The notes below the pieces were generated by a model that made no database searches, was not told where the DNA came from, and saw only the letters and a program-made list of their open reading frames with translations. This document shows, in pieces, positions 1 through 6,831 of a DNA stretch of 64,000 nt (its first letter is position 1; each line of letters starts with the position of its first letter). The DNA comes from Streptomyces sp. TSRI0107 (GTDB taxonomy: Bacteria; Actinomycetota; Actinomycetes; Streptomycetales; Streptomycetaceae): contig NZ_LIVZ01000001.1 of assembly GCF_001905845.1 (NCBI RefSeq), positions 248,001 through 312,000 of the forward strand, written 5' to 3'. A program made the translations under genes and the position numbers.

Positions 1-166
1 CGAAGAGTCCCAGCGTGATCGTCGTCTTGCCGCCGCCGTCGCCGCCGTTCGACTGGCCCGACTCGTTTTCGCCGTCGTCGGCACAGCCGGCCAGCAGCCC
101 GGCGCCCAGCGACGCGACGGCCGCGAGGACGACCGCCTTGCGGCGGGTACGGGTAGATGCTCGCAT
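1..166 (-). CDS. cebE: Sugar ABC transporter substrate-binding lipoprotein, 5' end only (CebE-like)
   Basis: Only the first 55 codons are inside the window; the gene continues past position 1. The ATG at 166 follows a good GGAGGA ribosome site at about 170-175. The visible protein has a basic N-terminus, a hydrophobic stretch and a lipobox ending LLAGC with Cys28, then a low-complexity Asp/Glu/Gly linker leading into a beta strand (TTITLGLF) typical of family-1 solute-binding proteins. It is divergent from a LacI regulator, and the space between them holds a perfect 14-bp CebR operator, so I infer a cello-oligosaccharide-binding lipoprotein heading a ceb transport operon. Lipoprotein status is seen directly; substrate is inferred from the operator and neighbour only. 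Another oligosaccharide is possible. Confidence 0.72.
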   Translation of the reverse strand, partial: MRASTRTRRKAVVLAAVASLGAGLLAGCADDGENESGQSNGGDGGGKTTITLGLF

Positions 167-317
167 TGGGTCCTCCAGTTGCCCTGACGTGCCGACCCCC
201 CGGCCAGAAATACTTGGTTGGTCCCGTGGTGCGTGGTGCTGCGTGGGTGTCCCGTGGTGCTGTGTGACGCTGCGGCTCGGGCGGGGAACGTGCGGGTTGT
301 GTATGTGCCAGGTAGTG

Positions 318-331
318 TGGGAGCGCTCCCA
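318..331. promoter_or_regulatory. CebR operator (palindrome TGGGAGCGCTCCCA)
   Basis: A perfect 14-bp palindrome lies in the divergent space between the sugar-binding lipoprotein gene (start 166) and the LacI regulator (start 521). It is identical to the CebR box known from Streptomyces ceb and cellulase promoters, where cellobiose or cellotriose releases the repressor. It probably represses the leftward transporter operon. The rest of 167-520 shows only GT-rich repeats and no other gene. Confidence 0.85.
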
Positions 332-520
332 TCGGTGATGTGTTGAAGGTTCGTGGGTTCGAGCGGGGGTGTCAAGGGAGCGGACGCGGAGAACTGCGTT
401 CAGTTATCGGCCTGTTAACTGGAATCCGGGAACCGGGATCACCCCCGGTCCGTCGGCGCCAGATGGCCGGGGCACTGTTACATTCCAGGCCAACGGGTGT
501 ACGACGGGAGGGCGAAGCCC

Positions 521-1576
521 ATGGCAAGCCACGGAGCGCGGGGCCGCAGCGGCGGCCGGCCGACCTTGGAAGAGGTCGCCGCACGCGCCGGAGTCGGGCG
601 GGGCACGGTCTCCCGGGTGATCAACGGCTCGCCGCGGGTCAGCGACGCGACCCGCGCCGCCGTCGAGGCGGCCGTCGCGGAACTCGGCTACGTCCCGAAC
701 ACGGCGGCCCGCGCCCTCGCCGCCAACCGCACCGACGCGATCGCGCTGGTCGTCCCGGAACCGGAGACGCGGTTCTTCGCGGAGCCGTACTTCTCGGACA
801 TGCTGCGCGGTGTGGGCGCGGAGCTGAGCGAGACGGAGATGCAGCTCCTGCTGATCTTCGCGGGCAGCGACCGCGAGCGTCAGCGGCTCGCCCAGTACCT
901 CGCCGCGCACCGCGTCGACGGCGTCCTGCTGGTCTCCGTGCACGCCGACGACCCGCTCCCGGACCTCCTCGCCCAGCTGGAGATCCCCGCGGTGATCAGC
1001 GGTCCCCGCTCGGCCGCGGAGACCCTGCCGTCGGTGGACTCCGACAACTACGGCGGCGCCCGCTCGGCCGTCGAACACCTGCTGTCCCGCGGCCGCCGCC
1101 GGGTCGCGCACATCACCGGCCGCCTCGACGTCTACGGCGCCCAGCGCCGCGTCGACGGCTACCGGGACGCGCTCGCCGACGCCGGCCACCGGGCCGACGA
1201 AGGGCTCATCGAGGCCGGCGACTTCACCGAGGAGGGCGGCCGCCGCGCGATGGCCGCCCTGCTGGCCCGTCACCCCGACCTCGACGCGGTCTTCGCGGCG
1301 TCCGACGTCACCGCGGCGGGCGCCCGGCACGCCCTGCGCGAGGCCGGCCGCCACATCCCCGACGACGTGGCCCTCGTCGGCTACGACGACTCCGCGATCG
1401 CCCGGCACCTGGACCCGCCCCTGACCAGCGTCCGCCAGCCCATCGAGGAAATGGGCCGCCGCATGATCGACCTCCTCCTCACCGAGATCGCGGACCGCCG
1501 CCCGGCGGCGTCGCGGGGGCTGGAGCGCAGGCAGATGGTGCTGGCCACGGAGCTGGTGGAGCGGGCGTCGTCATAG
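521..1576 (+). CDS. cebR: LacI-family transcriptional regulator, CebR type
   Basis: A 351-residue LacI/GalR repressor, close to the usual length of CebR proteins. The ATG at 521 is chosen over the upstream in-frame ATG at 497 because GGGAGG sits about 10 bases before it. Residues about 14-40 form the LacI helix-turn-helix (TLEEVAARAGVGRGTVSRVI) and hinge, followed by a periplasmic-binding-protein-like effector domain to the C-terminus. It is divergent from a sugar-binding lipoprotein gene and a perfect CebR box lies between the two, so it most likely represses cello-oligosaccharide uptake genes until its ligand binds. Ligand identity is inferred from the operator sequence. Confidence 0.82.
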   Translation: MASHGARGRSGGRPTLEEVAARAGVGRGTVSRVINGSPRVSDATRAAVEAAVAELGYVPNTAARALAANRTDAIALVVPEPETRFFAEPYFSDMLRGVGAELSETEMQLLLIFAGSDRERQRLAQYLAAHRVDGVLLVSVHADDPLPDLLAQLEIPAVISGPRSAAETLPSVDSDNYGGARSAVEHLLSRGRRRVAHITGRLDVYGAQRRVDGYRDALADAGHRADEGLIEAGDFTEEGGRRAMAALLARHPDLDAVFAASDVTAAGARHALREAGRHIPDDVALVGYDDSAIARHLDPPLTSVRQPIEEMGRRMIDLLLTEIADRRPAASRGLERRQMVLATELVERASS

Positions 1577-1673
1577 CGGAGGGGCGGATCCCGTTCCGTC
1601 TCCGCCGCGGGGCGGAGACGCGCTGCCGCAGCGGACGATGTGCGGCCGCCCCGCCCGGAGCCAGCATGTCCGC

Positions 1674-2183
1674 ATGACGACAGCGACCGCCCCCGCGCCG
1701 GCGCCCCTGTGGGCCCGCCGCGCCGCCCACGCCATCGCCCTGTGCGCGCTCCCGTCCGGTCTGTGGCGCATCGCCATGGCGTCCGGGATATATGTCGGCT
1801 ACAGCGACCGGGTCCTGCGCGACGTCTTCGGCATCCCGGGCTGGGGCGTCGCCTACGTCGTCGGCCTCTCCGTGCTCGCCGAGCTGGCCGCCCTGGCACC
1901 GCTGCTGCTCGTCAGCGACCGGTGGCGTCCGCTGCGCCCCCGGACGCTGGGCACCGTGGCCTGGATCACCTCGGGCGTCCTGGTCCTGGTGGCGCTGTGG
2001 CAGCTGGTGATCGCGTTCACCGTCGAGAGCCGGACGTACATGTCGAGCGGTACGGCACAGACGGTCTGGGCCCTGGCGTTCGCCCCCCTGTGCGCCATCC
2101 CGTTCCTGATGACGGCGCTGAGCTGGTCGTACACGAGGCGGCACCGGACGGGACCCCACCGGCCGAACGCAATCAGCCGGTGA
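1674..2183 (+). CDS. Conserved membrane protein, four predicted TM segments
   Basis: A 169-residue protein that I do not recognise beyond a small actinobacterial integral membrane family. Hydrophobic segments fall at roughly residues 15-35, 58-80, 96-118 and 135-155, with a short His/Arg-rich tail that should be cytoplasmic. The ATG at 1674 is preferred to the upstream ATG at 1638 because it follows a CCGGAG motif and removes a Cys/Arg-rich leader, though the spacing is long. The gene stands alone after the LacI gene. Its TGA at 2181-2183 lies inside the left arm and loop of a long terminator hairpin shared with the convergent tRNA-His. Confidence 0.7.
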   Translation: MTTATAPAPAPLWARRAAHAIALCALPSGLWRIAMASGIYVGYSDRVLRDVFGIPGWGVAYVVGLSVLAELAALAPLLLVSDRWRPLRPRTLGTVAWITSGVLVLVALWQLVIAFTVESRTYMSSGTAQTVWALAFAPLCAIPFLMTALSWSYTRRHRTGPHRPNAISR

Positions 2184-2210
2184 CTCTCTTCCGAGAGCCA
2201 CCGGCTGATT
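2171..2210. terminator. Bidirectional terminator hairpin
   Basis: A 12-bp perfect outer stem (AATCAGCCGGTG with CACCGGCTGATT) continues into an inner CTCTC/GAGAG stem with a four-base loop. It sits between the convergent membrane-protein gene and tRNA-His, and contains the stop codon of the former. It probably ends both transcripts. Confidence 0.85.
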
Positions 2211-2216
2211 ACTCAG

Positions 2217-2289
2217 GGTGAGTGACGGGACTCGAACCCGCGGCATCCTGGACCACAACCAGGTGCTCTACCAGCTGAGCTACACCCAC
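2217..2289 (-). tRNA. tRNA-His (anticodon GTG)
   Basis: On the minus strand the cloverleaf folds cleanly. The acceptor stem GTGGGTG pairs with CACTCAC (one G-T wobble), the D arm contains GCTCAGCTGGTAGAGC, the anticodon arm CTGGTTGTGGTCCAG carries GTG, and the T arm contains GGTTCGAACCC. The discriminator is C73, and the base before G1 (2290) encodes G, matching the extra G-1:C73 pair that marks bacterial tRNA-His. CCA is not encoded. It lies downstream of orn on the same strand. Confidence 0.96.
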
Positions 2290-2410
2290 CATGACCGGCG
2301 ATGGACTTTGTCGTTTCCCCGACCGGCCGAGAAAAAGTGTACAGGGTCCGAAGGGGTGCTCGCGCACGTGTTTCGCGGCGCCCCTTCCGGCGGGCTTCCG
2401 GCGGGCTTCG

Positions 2411-3019
2411 TCAGGCCTGCTGAGCGGGCAGGACGTGCTTGGCGGCGATCGCCTTCGCGGTGTCCGAGTCGGGGCCGGGCTGCGGCACGAAGACGGCCTC
2501 GCGGTAGTAGCGCAGCTCGGCGATGGATTCGCGGATGTCGGCGAGGGCCCGGTGGTTGCCGTTCTTCTCCGGGCTGTTGAAGTAGGCCCGGGGGTACCAG
2601 CGGCGGGCCAGCTCCTTGATCGAGGAGACGTCGACGATCCGGTAGTGGAGATAGTCCTCCAGCGTCGGCATGTCGCGGAGCAGGAAGCCCCGGTCCGTGC
2701 CGACCGAGTTGCCGCACAGCGGGGCCTTGCCGGGCTCCTTGACGTGTTCGCGTACGTACGCCAGGACCTGTTCCTCCGCGTCCGCCAGCGTCGTGCCGTT
2801 CGGCAGTTCCGCGAGCAGACCGGACGCGGTGTGCATCTGACGCACCACCTCCGGCATCGTCTCCAGCGCCTGGTCCGGCGGACGGATGACGATGTCCACG
2901 CCCTCGCCGAGCACGTTCAGCTCGGAGTCGGTGACGAGGGCGGCCACCTCGATGAGAGCGTCGTCGGACAGCGAGAGGCCGGTCATCTCGCAGTCGATCC
3001 ACACCATGCGATCGTTCAT
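2411..3019 (-). CDS. orn: Oligoribonuclease (DEDDh 3'-5' exoribonuclease)
   Basis: A 202-residue protein that degrades 2-5 nt RNA fragments, including the pGpG produced from cyclic-di-GMP, in the cytoplasm. The DEDDh exonuclease motifs are all visible: WIDCEMTG near the N-terminus (Asp9, Glu11), a central VGTDRGFL segment with the second Asp, and [10 protein letters not shown] with the general-base His and final Asp. There is little Shine-Dalgarno sequence, but TAATGT ends six bases before the ATG, so a leaderless transcript is plausible. It sits immediately downstream of adpA on the same strand, an arrangement known from S. griseus, where ornA is needed for normal growth and aerial mycelium. 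Confidence 0.95.
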   Translation of the reverse strand: MNDRMVWIDCEMTGLSLSDDALIEVAALVTDSELNVLGEGVDIVIRPPDQALETMPEVVRQMHTASGLLAELPNGTTLADAEEQVLAYVREHVKEPGKAPLCGNSVGTDRGFLLRDMPTLEDYLHYRIVDVSSIKELARRWYPRAYFNSPEKNGNHRALADIRESIAELRYYREAVFVPQPGPDSDTAKAIAAKHVLPAQQA

Positions 3020-3087
3020 GCGTCCACATTACGGCCGACGGCCGCGCGCGGATCCCCCGCGTCGGCGCCTTGCGCGGGCGGAGAACG

Positions 3088-3125
3088 CCGCGGGGCCACG
3101 AGGAAGGCTCCTCGTGGCCCCGCGG
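3088..3125 (-). terminator. Strong hairpin terminator after adpA
   Basis: A 17-bp perfect stem (3088-3104 with 3109-3125) and four-base loop lie 14 bases past the adpA stop and before the orn start. It should separate adpA transcription from orn. Confidence 0.85.
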
Positions 3126-3138
3126 TGCGATCACACGG

Positions 3139-4437
3139 TCACGTTCCGCTGCGCTGTCCCGGGAGACTGGCGCGCGACGCCACATAGGCGTCCCGGTGGT
3201 CCCGGTGGTCCCGGTGGTCCCGGTGGTCCAGGGAACCCGCGCCGACGGCGCTCGCGGCCGCCGTGCGGCGGGCCTGGAGCGGGACCGGGTGGTCCTGGTG
3301 GTGCGCGGCCGCGTGCCCGGGGTGGCCGGGCTGACCGGCGCCCGGCTGCCCGGGACCCATGCCGAGGGCGCCGTGGCTCGGGGCCGGCGTGGCCTCGACG
3401 TCGGCCGGCTTGTCACCCTGCGGCCGGCGGGCCCGGTACGCGGCCCGGTACGCCGCCGGGGACGAGCCGAGCTGACGGCGGAAGTGGCCGCGCAGCGCGA
3501 CGGGGGAGCGGAAGCCGCAGCGGCCCGCCACCTCGTCCACCGAGTAGTCCGACGTCTCCAGGAGGCGCTGCGCCTGGAGCACCCGCTGGGTGATCAGCCA
3601 CTGCAGCGGGGCGCTGCCGGTCAGCGAGCGGAACCGGCGGTCGAACGTACGCCGGCTCATGTACGCCCGTGCCGCGAGCGTCTCCACGTCGAACTGCTCG
3701 TGGAGGTGCTCCAGTGCCCAGGCGACGACCTCGGCGAGCGGGTCGGCGCCGATCTCCTCCGGTAAAGAGCGGTCCAGGTAGCGTTCCTGGCCTCCGCTCC
3801 GGCGCGGCGGCACCACCAGGCGGCGGGCCAGCGCGCCGGCCGCCTCGTTGCCGTGGTCGGTGCGCACGATGTGCAGGCACAGGTCGATGCCGGCCGCGGT
3901 GCCCGCCGACGTCAGTACGTCTCCGTCGTCGACGAAGAGTTCGCGCGGATCCACGTGCACCGACGGATAGCGTTTCGCCAGCGTCGGCGCGTACATCCAG
4001 TGTGTGGTCGCGGGACGGCCGTCCAGCAGGCCCGCCGCCGCGAGGACGAAGGCGCCGGTGCACAGCCCGACGATGCGGGCGCCTTCCTCGTGCGCCCGGC
4101 GCAGTGCGTCGAGCGCTTCCTCGGGTGGTGGCGAGGTGATCGACCGCCAGGCCGGCACGACGACCGTGCCCGCCCGCGAGATCGCCTCCAGGCCATGAGG
4201 TGCGGTGAGTTCCAGGCCCCCTGTGGTCCGCAGGGGGCCTTCCTCGCCCGCGCACACCAGCAGCCGGTAGCGCGGCACTCCGGCGTCCTGGCGGTCGATG
4301 CCGAACACCGACAGCGGTATGGAACTCTCGAAGATGGGGCCGCCGCTGAACAGCAGTACCGCGACGACCTCCTTGCGGCGTCGCCCGGAGAGCTTCCGGG
4401 CCGCGGCGTCCGGCGTGGCAGTGGAGTCGTGGCTCAT
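3139..4437 (-). CDS. adpA: AdpA, AraC-family master regulator of development and secondary metabolism
   Basis: A 432-residue protein. Residues about 24-190 form the DJ-1/PfpI-like dimerisation domain (IVGLCTGAFVLAAAG at 122-136) and about 235-335 the paired AraC/XylS helix-turn-helix region (MSRRTFDRRF and CGFRSPVALRGHFRR). AdpA is the global regulator that in S. griseus is switched on by A-factor and in S. coelicolor is bldH. Leu225 is encoded by TTA (3763-3765), the conserved bldA-dependent codon of adpA genes. The C-terminal tail is Pro/Gly/His-rich and carries a DHR repeat, making this protein longer than the roughly 400-residue orthologues. The ATG at 4437 is preferred over the upstream frame to 4536 because that extension lacks family similarity. 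Confidence 0.96.
   Translation of the reverse strand: MSHDSTATPDAAARKLSGRRRKEVVAVLLFSGGPIFESSIPLSVFGIDRQDAGVPRYRLLVCAGEEGPLRTTGGLELTAPHGLEAISRAGTVVVPAWRSITSPPPEEALDALRRAHEEGARIVGLCTGAFVLAAAGLLDGRPATTHWMYAPTLAKRYPSVHVDPRELFVDDGDVLTSAGTAAGIDLCLHIVRTDHGNEAAGALARRLVVPPRRSGGQERYLDRSLPEEIGADPLAEVVAWALEHLHEQFDVETLAARAYMSRRTFDRRFRSLTGSAPLQWLITQRVLQAQRLLETSDYSVDEVAGRCGFRSPVALRGHFRRQLGSSPAAYRAAYRARRPQGDKPADVEATPAPSHGALGMGPGQPGAGQPGHPGHAAAHHQDHPVPLQARRTAAASAVGAGSLDHRDHRDHRDHRDAYVASRASLPGQRSGT
3192..3227. repeat. Tandem 9-bp repeat in the 3' end of adpA
   Basis: Four consecutive copies of CCCGGTGGT. On the minus strand they encode the DHR tripeptide repeat in the AdpA C-terminal tail, beyond both known domains. 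Confidence 0.85.
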
Positions 4438-4568
4438 CCTGCTAAGCCCCCCTCGGTGGTCGCGGCTCCTCGGTTGTGTCGCTCCTGCACGTTTCCCCTC
4501 GGTCCTGCACGAGTCCCCCGCCGTAAAGACAGTCAAGATCGAATCTACTGCGTCACGCCGAGCCCCAA

Positions 4569-4578
4569 TGGCCGGTTC
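4569..4578 (+). promoter_or_regulatory. Putative AdpA-binding site upstream of adpA
   Basis: TGGCCGGTTC matches the AdpA consensus TGGCSNGWWY at every position, 132 bases upstream of the adpA start. AdpA is known to autoregulate in Streptomyces. A single degenerate 10-mer can occur by chance, so this is a candidate. The rest of 4438-4815 holds no gene that I can support. Confidence 0.45.
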
Positions 4579-4810
4579 GCACCGGGCTCATTGTCGACTT
4601 GGCAACTTGGCGTAAAGCATTCGATCACGAAGCGTTGCACTCACGGGCCGCGCAGGGAAGTGCGCCTCGTCGCAGTGGCCAAACCGCGTAGGGTGTGCGA
4701 GCCGCCGGAGACCCTTTCCATGCAGGTCAAACGGGGGGTGGAGGGTGTTCCGGACAGGGGATGCGCGACATCCAGAAGTTGGCTGAAAAGATGCGGGCGC
4801 GTGCGCGAAA

Positions 4811-4828
4811 ACCGGTCAGCCGACCGGT
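4811..4828 (-). terminator. Hairpin terminator of the small membrane-protein gene
   Basis: ACCGGTC and GACCGGT (7 bp, loop AGCC) span the stop codon of the gene ending at 4816. On the minus strand the stem is followed by TTTTCG. Confidence 0.6.
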
Positions 4829-5118
4829 GTATTTCCCCGCCCGCCGGAACGCCCGCCGCGATGCGCCCCGGTGCCCGTCCGCTGGTGCCTGCCGCGGTGC
4901 GGAGTGCCCTCCTCGGCGAGCAGCCGGGCCGCCCCGCGCTCCGACTGGCGCAGCAGCAGCCGGCACACGGCCGTGACCGCCCCGAGACCGAGCGCGGTGC
5001 CCGCCGCGCCGGCGAGCGAGGCGCCGAACCAGAGGAGGACCACCGGGACGATGACACAGCTGAAGGCCGCCCAGCGGACGATCTCGGTGGCGCCGTCCGG
5101 CCCGGACCGTGAGGACAT
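4816..5118 (-). CDS. Small conserved membrane protein next to adpA
   Basis: A 100-residue protein with two hydrophobic segments at about residues 18-38 and 42-60, and a long Arg/Gly/His-rich hydrophilic tail. I do not recognise a named family; small proteins of this shape occur beside adpA in other Streptomyces as I recall. The ATG at 5118 (MSSRSGPDG) is chosen over the in-frame start at 5142 because a TGTGCTCCC-type leader there gives no domain. It is on the same strand as adpA, about 380 bp upstream, and has its own terminator. Function is unknown. Confidence 0.6.
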   Translation of the reverse strand: MSSRSGPDGATEIVRWAAFSCVIVPVVLLWFGASLAGAAGTALGLGAVTAVCRLLLRQSERGAARLLAEEGTPHRGRHQRTGTGAHRGGRSGGRGNTPVG

Positions 5119-5356
5119 GGTGGTGTGTGCTCCCTGTGGCACTGTGACGCCGTGTCGCTGTGACGCGGCGGCGCTGTGCGGGTCGTTGCGGCTGTTGCAG
5201 GGGGTTCAACGGCGGTTCGGCCGGTCGGTCACCTTGACATGGCCTGAATCCTGCGCAAACCGCCTGTACGGGGCAGCAACCATTGCGTTACGGGCGCACC
5301 CTCGTGCATGCTCCGGGGAACCGCCACGGACGGTGCGCGGGATCTGGGCGAAGGAG

Positions 5357-5382
5357 GCGTGCCGCCGTACCCTTGGGGGTAT
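5357..5382 (+). promoter_or_regulatory. Candidate SigB/SigH-type stress promoter
   Basis: GCGT, a 16-base spacer and GGGTAT fit the GNNT-N14-16-GGGTAY consensus of Streptomyces SigB-like stress sigma factors. The element lies 85 bases before the universal stress protein start. The rest of 5119-5467 is a divergent promoter region without a gene. Confidence 0.35.
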
Positions 5383-5467
5383 GGGGTTGGGAAGATGATT
5401 CCCGGACACAGCCCGCCTGCCGCACAGTGTCGTCCCACCCAATAAGGATCACAACGCCGAGACAGCC

Positions 5468-5995
5468 ATGGCCGGTCACGAATTCTTCGAACCCGCGGAC
5501 CGCAAGCGGCCCGTCGCCGATCCCACGGCGGCCGAGCCCCTGGCGGCCGAAGAGCCACGCCATGCGTGCGACCCCGCCTTCAAGCACGGGGTCGTCGTCG
5601 GCTTCGACGGCTCCACGTCCAGTGAGCGCGCCCTCGCGTACGCGATCGGCATGGCCCACCGTTCCCGTTCGGGCCTGATCATCGTCCATGTGGCCAACCG
5701 GCTTCCGACGACGGTGTGGGCGGGCTGCGAGCCGCCGGTCTTCGTGGATGTGCCGGACCACCGCACCGAGGTGCTGGGGCTGGAACTGGCCTGCGCGGAC
5801 TATCTGTCCGAGGTGCCCTGGATCCTGGTCGAGCGCGGCGGCGACATCTGCCACGAACTCGAGGAGGTCGGGCGGGAGTACGAGGCGGACGCCATCGTCG
5901 TCGGCTCCACGCACGGCATCGTCGGCCGGATCTTCGGCTCGGTCGCCGGGCGGCTCGCGAAGCGGGCGAAGCGCCCGGTCATCGTGATTCCCTGA
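5468..5995 (+). CDS. Universal stress protein (UspA family, single domain)
   Basis: A 175-residue protein with a 38-residue polar N-terminal extension before one Usp domain. The domain begins HGVVVGFDGSTSSERALAYA with the conserved Asp of the nucleotide site, and ends IVVGSTHGIVGRIFGSVAGRLAKRAKRPVIVIP. The glycine loop is shorter than the usual G-2x-G-9x-G-S/T of ATP-binding Usps: GSTHGIVGRIFGS has only ten residues between the first G and the GS pair. ATP binding is therefore uncertain. An AGGAT sequence sits upstream of the ATG. It is a single gene and may be under a stress sigma factor. Confidence 0.85.
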   Translation: MAGHEFFEPADRKRPVADPTAAEPLAAEEPRHACDPAFKHGVVVGFDGSTSSERALAYAIGMAHRSRSGLIIVHVANRLPTTVWAGCEPPVFVDVPDHRTEVLGLELACADYLSEVPWILVERGGDICHELEEVGREYEADAIVVGSTHGIVGRIFGSVAGRLAKRAKRPVIVIP

Positions 5996-6158
5996 CGTGA
6001 TTCCGTAACTTGCCTCCATTCCGGGTGACATGGGCCGTGGGTACGGCCAACTCCCTTTGTGCGACGGGTGAATCTACTCACGCGTAGATGTGTTTGTGCT
6101 CTTGTGAAGGGCATATACCGGTCACCGCACAACTGCACATGCATGAAGGGAGCCCGCC

Positions 6159-6716
6159 GTGGACAACGACGTCTCTGCGGGAAGCACCACCACGATCGTC
6201 GGCCGACTCGCCCTCGGGATCACCCTCCTCGCCGTCGGTGTCGGGCACACCGGCGTGATCGACGGCGTGACGGCCTCCGACGCCGCCACCGTGGCCCAGT
6301 ACGTGGGCGGGATCGCCCTCTTCCTCACCGGCCTGCTGGCCTTCCGCGACCATGACGCCGGCAACGGCACCGCCTTCACCGTGCTCGGGGCGCTCTGGTT
6401 CACCTGGGCCGTCTCCGGTGACGTCTCCGCCAACGCGGCGGGGCTGTTCCTGCTGCTGTTCGCCCTCGTGGTGCTGTCGCTCACGCTGGCCGGCGGGGAC
6501 CAGCTCGGGCAGGTGTCGTACGGGCTGTTCTTCGTGGCCCTGCTGCTTCTCGCGGTCGCCGCTTTCGCCGGCAGCGGCGGACTGGGCAAGGCCGGGGGCT
6601 GGTTCGCCGTGGCGGCGGGGGCCGTCGCCTGGTACGCGGGGACGGCGGCGCCGGCCCACTGGCCGACCTCGTTGTCGCGGCGCGCGGCGGGCCGGGGGGT
6701 GACGGCCACCGGCTAG
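6159..6716 (+). CDS. Polytopic membrane protein, GPR1/FUN34/YaaH (acetate transporter)-like
   Basis: A 185-residue protein with about six hydrophobic helices (roughly residues 14-36, 45-62, 72-90, 94-112, 120-140 and 147-163). The overall pattern of length, glycine-rich helices and the ALWFTWAVSGD segment in helix 3 resembles the GPR1/FUN34/YaaH family, whose members include the SatP acetate/succinate:H+ symporter. I do not see a clean NPAPLGL signature, so the substrate assignment is weak. Translation starts at GTG 6159, six bases after AAGGGAG. It stands alone and ends in a terminator shared with glmS. Confidence 0.65.
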   Translation: MDNDVSAGSTTTIVGRLALGITLLAVGVGHTGVIDGVTASDAATVAQYVGGIALFLTGLLAFRDHDAGNGTAFTVLGALWFTWAVSGDVSANAAGLFLLLFALVVLSLTLAGGDQLGQVSYGLFFVALLLLAVAAFAGSGGLGKAGGWFAVAAGAVAWYAGTAAPAHWPTSLSRRAAGRGVTATG

Positions 6717-6755
6717 CCGCCGATGCCGGGGACCGGGGCTGCCCCGGCACATGAA

Positions 6756-6795
6756 ACGGACCCCCCGTGTCCGGTGGCGACACGTGGGGGTCCGT
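6756..6795. terminator. Bidirectional terminator hairpin
   Basis: ACGGACCCCC-CGTGTC pairs with GACACGTGGGGGTCCGT with one bulge and a seven-base loop. It lies between convergent genes ending at 6716 and 6832, and is followed rightward by CCTTTG. Confidence 0.8.
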
Positions 6796-6831
6796 CCTTT
6801 GTCCGTCGTTCGTCCGGCCTTCGAAGGCCTG

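Noticed and set aside
15..338. Rightward open frame over the cebE/cebR intergenic region
   Set aside because: It crosses the start of a lipoprotein gene on the other strand and the CebR operator, and has no recognisable domain.
2217..2290. tRNA-His as integration (att) site
   Set aside because: No integrase, excisionase, direct repeat of the tRNA 3' end or foreign base composition nearby.
4641..5057. 138-codon leftward frame overlapping the small membrane protein
   Set aside because: Arg/Ser/Pro-rich shadow in another frame; the 4816-5118 frame has two coherent membrane helices and a terminator.
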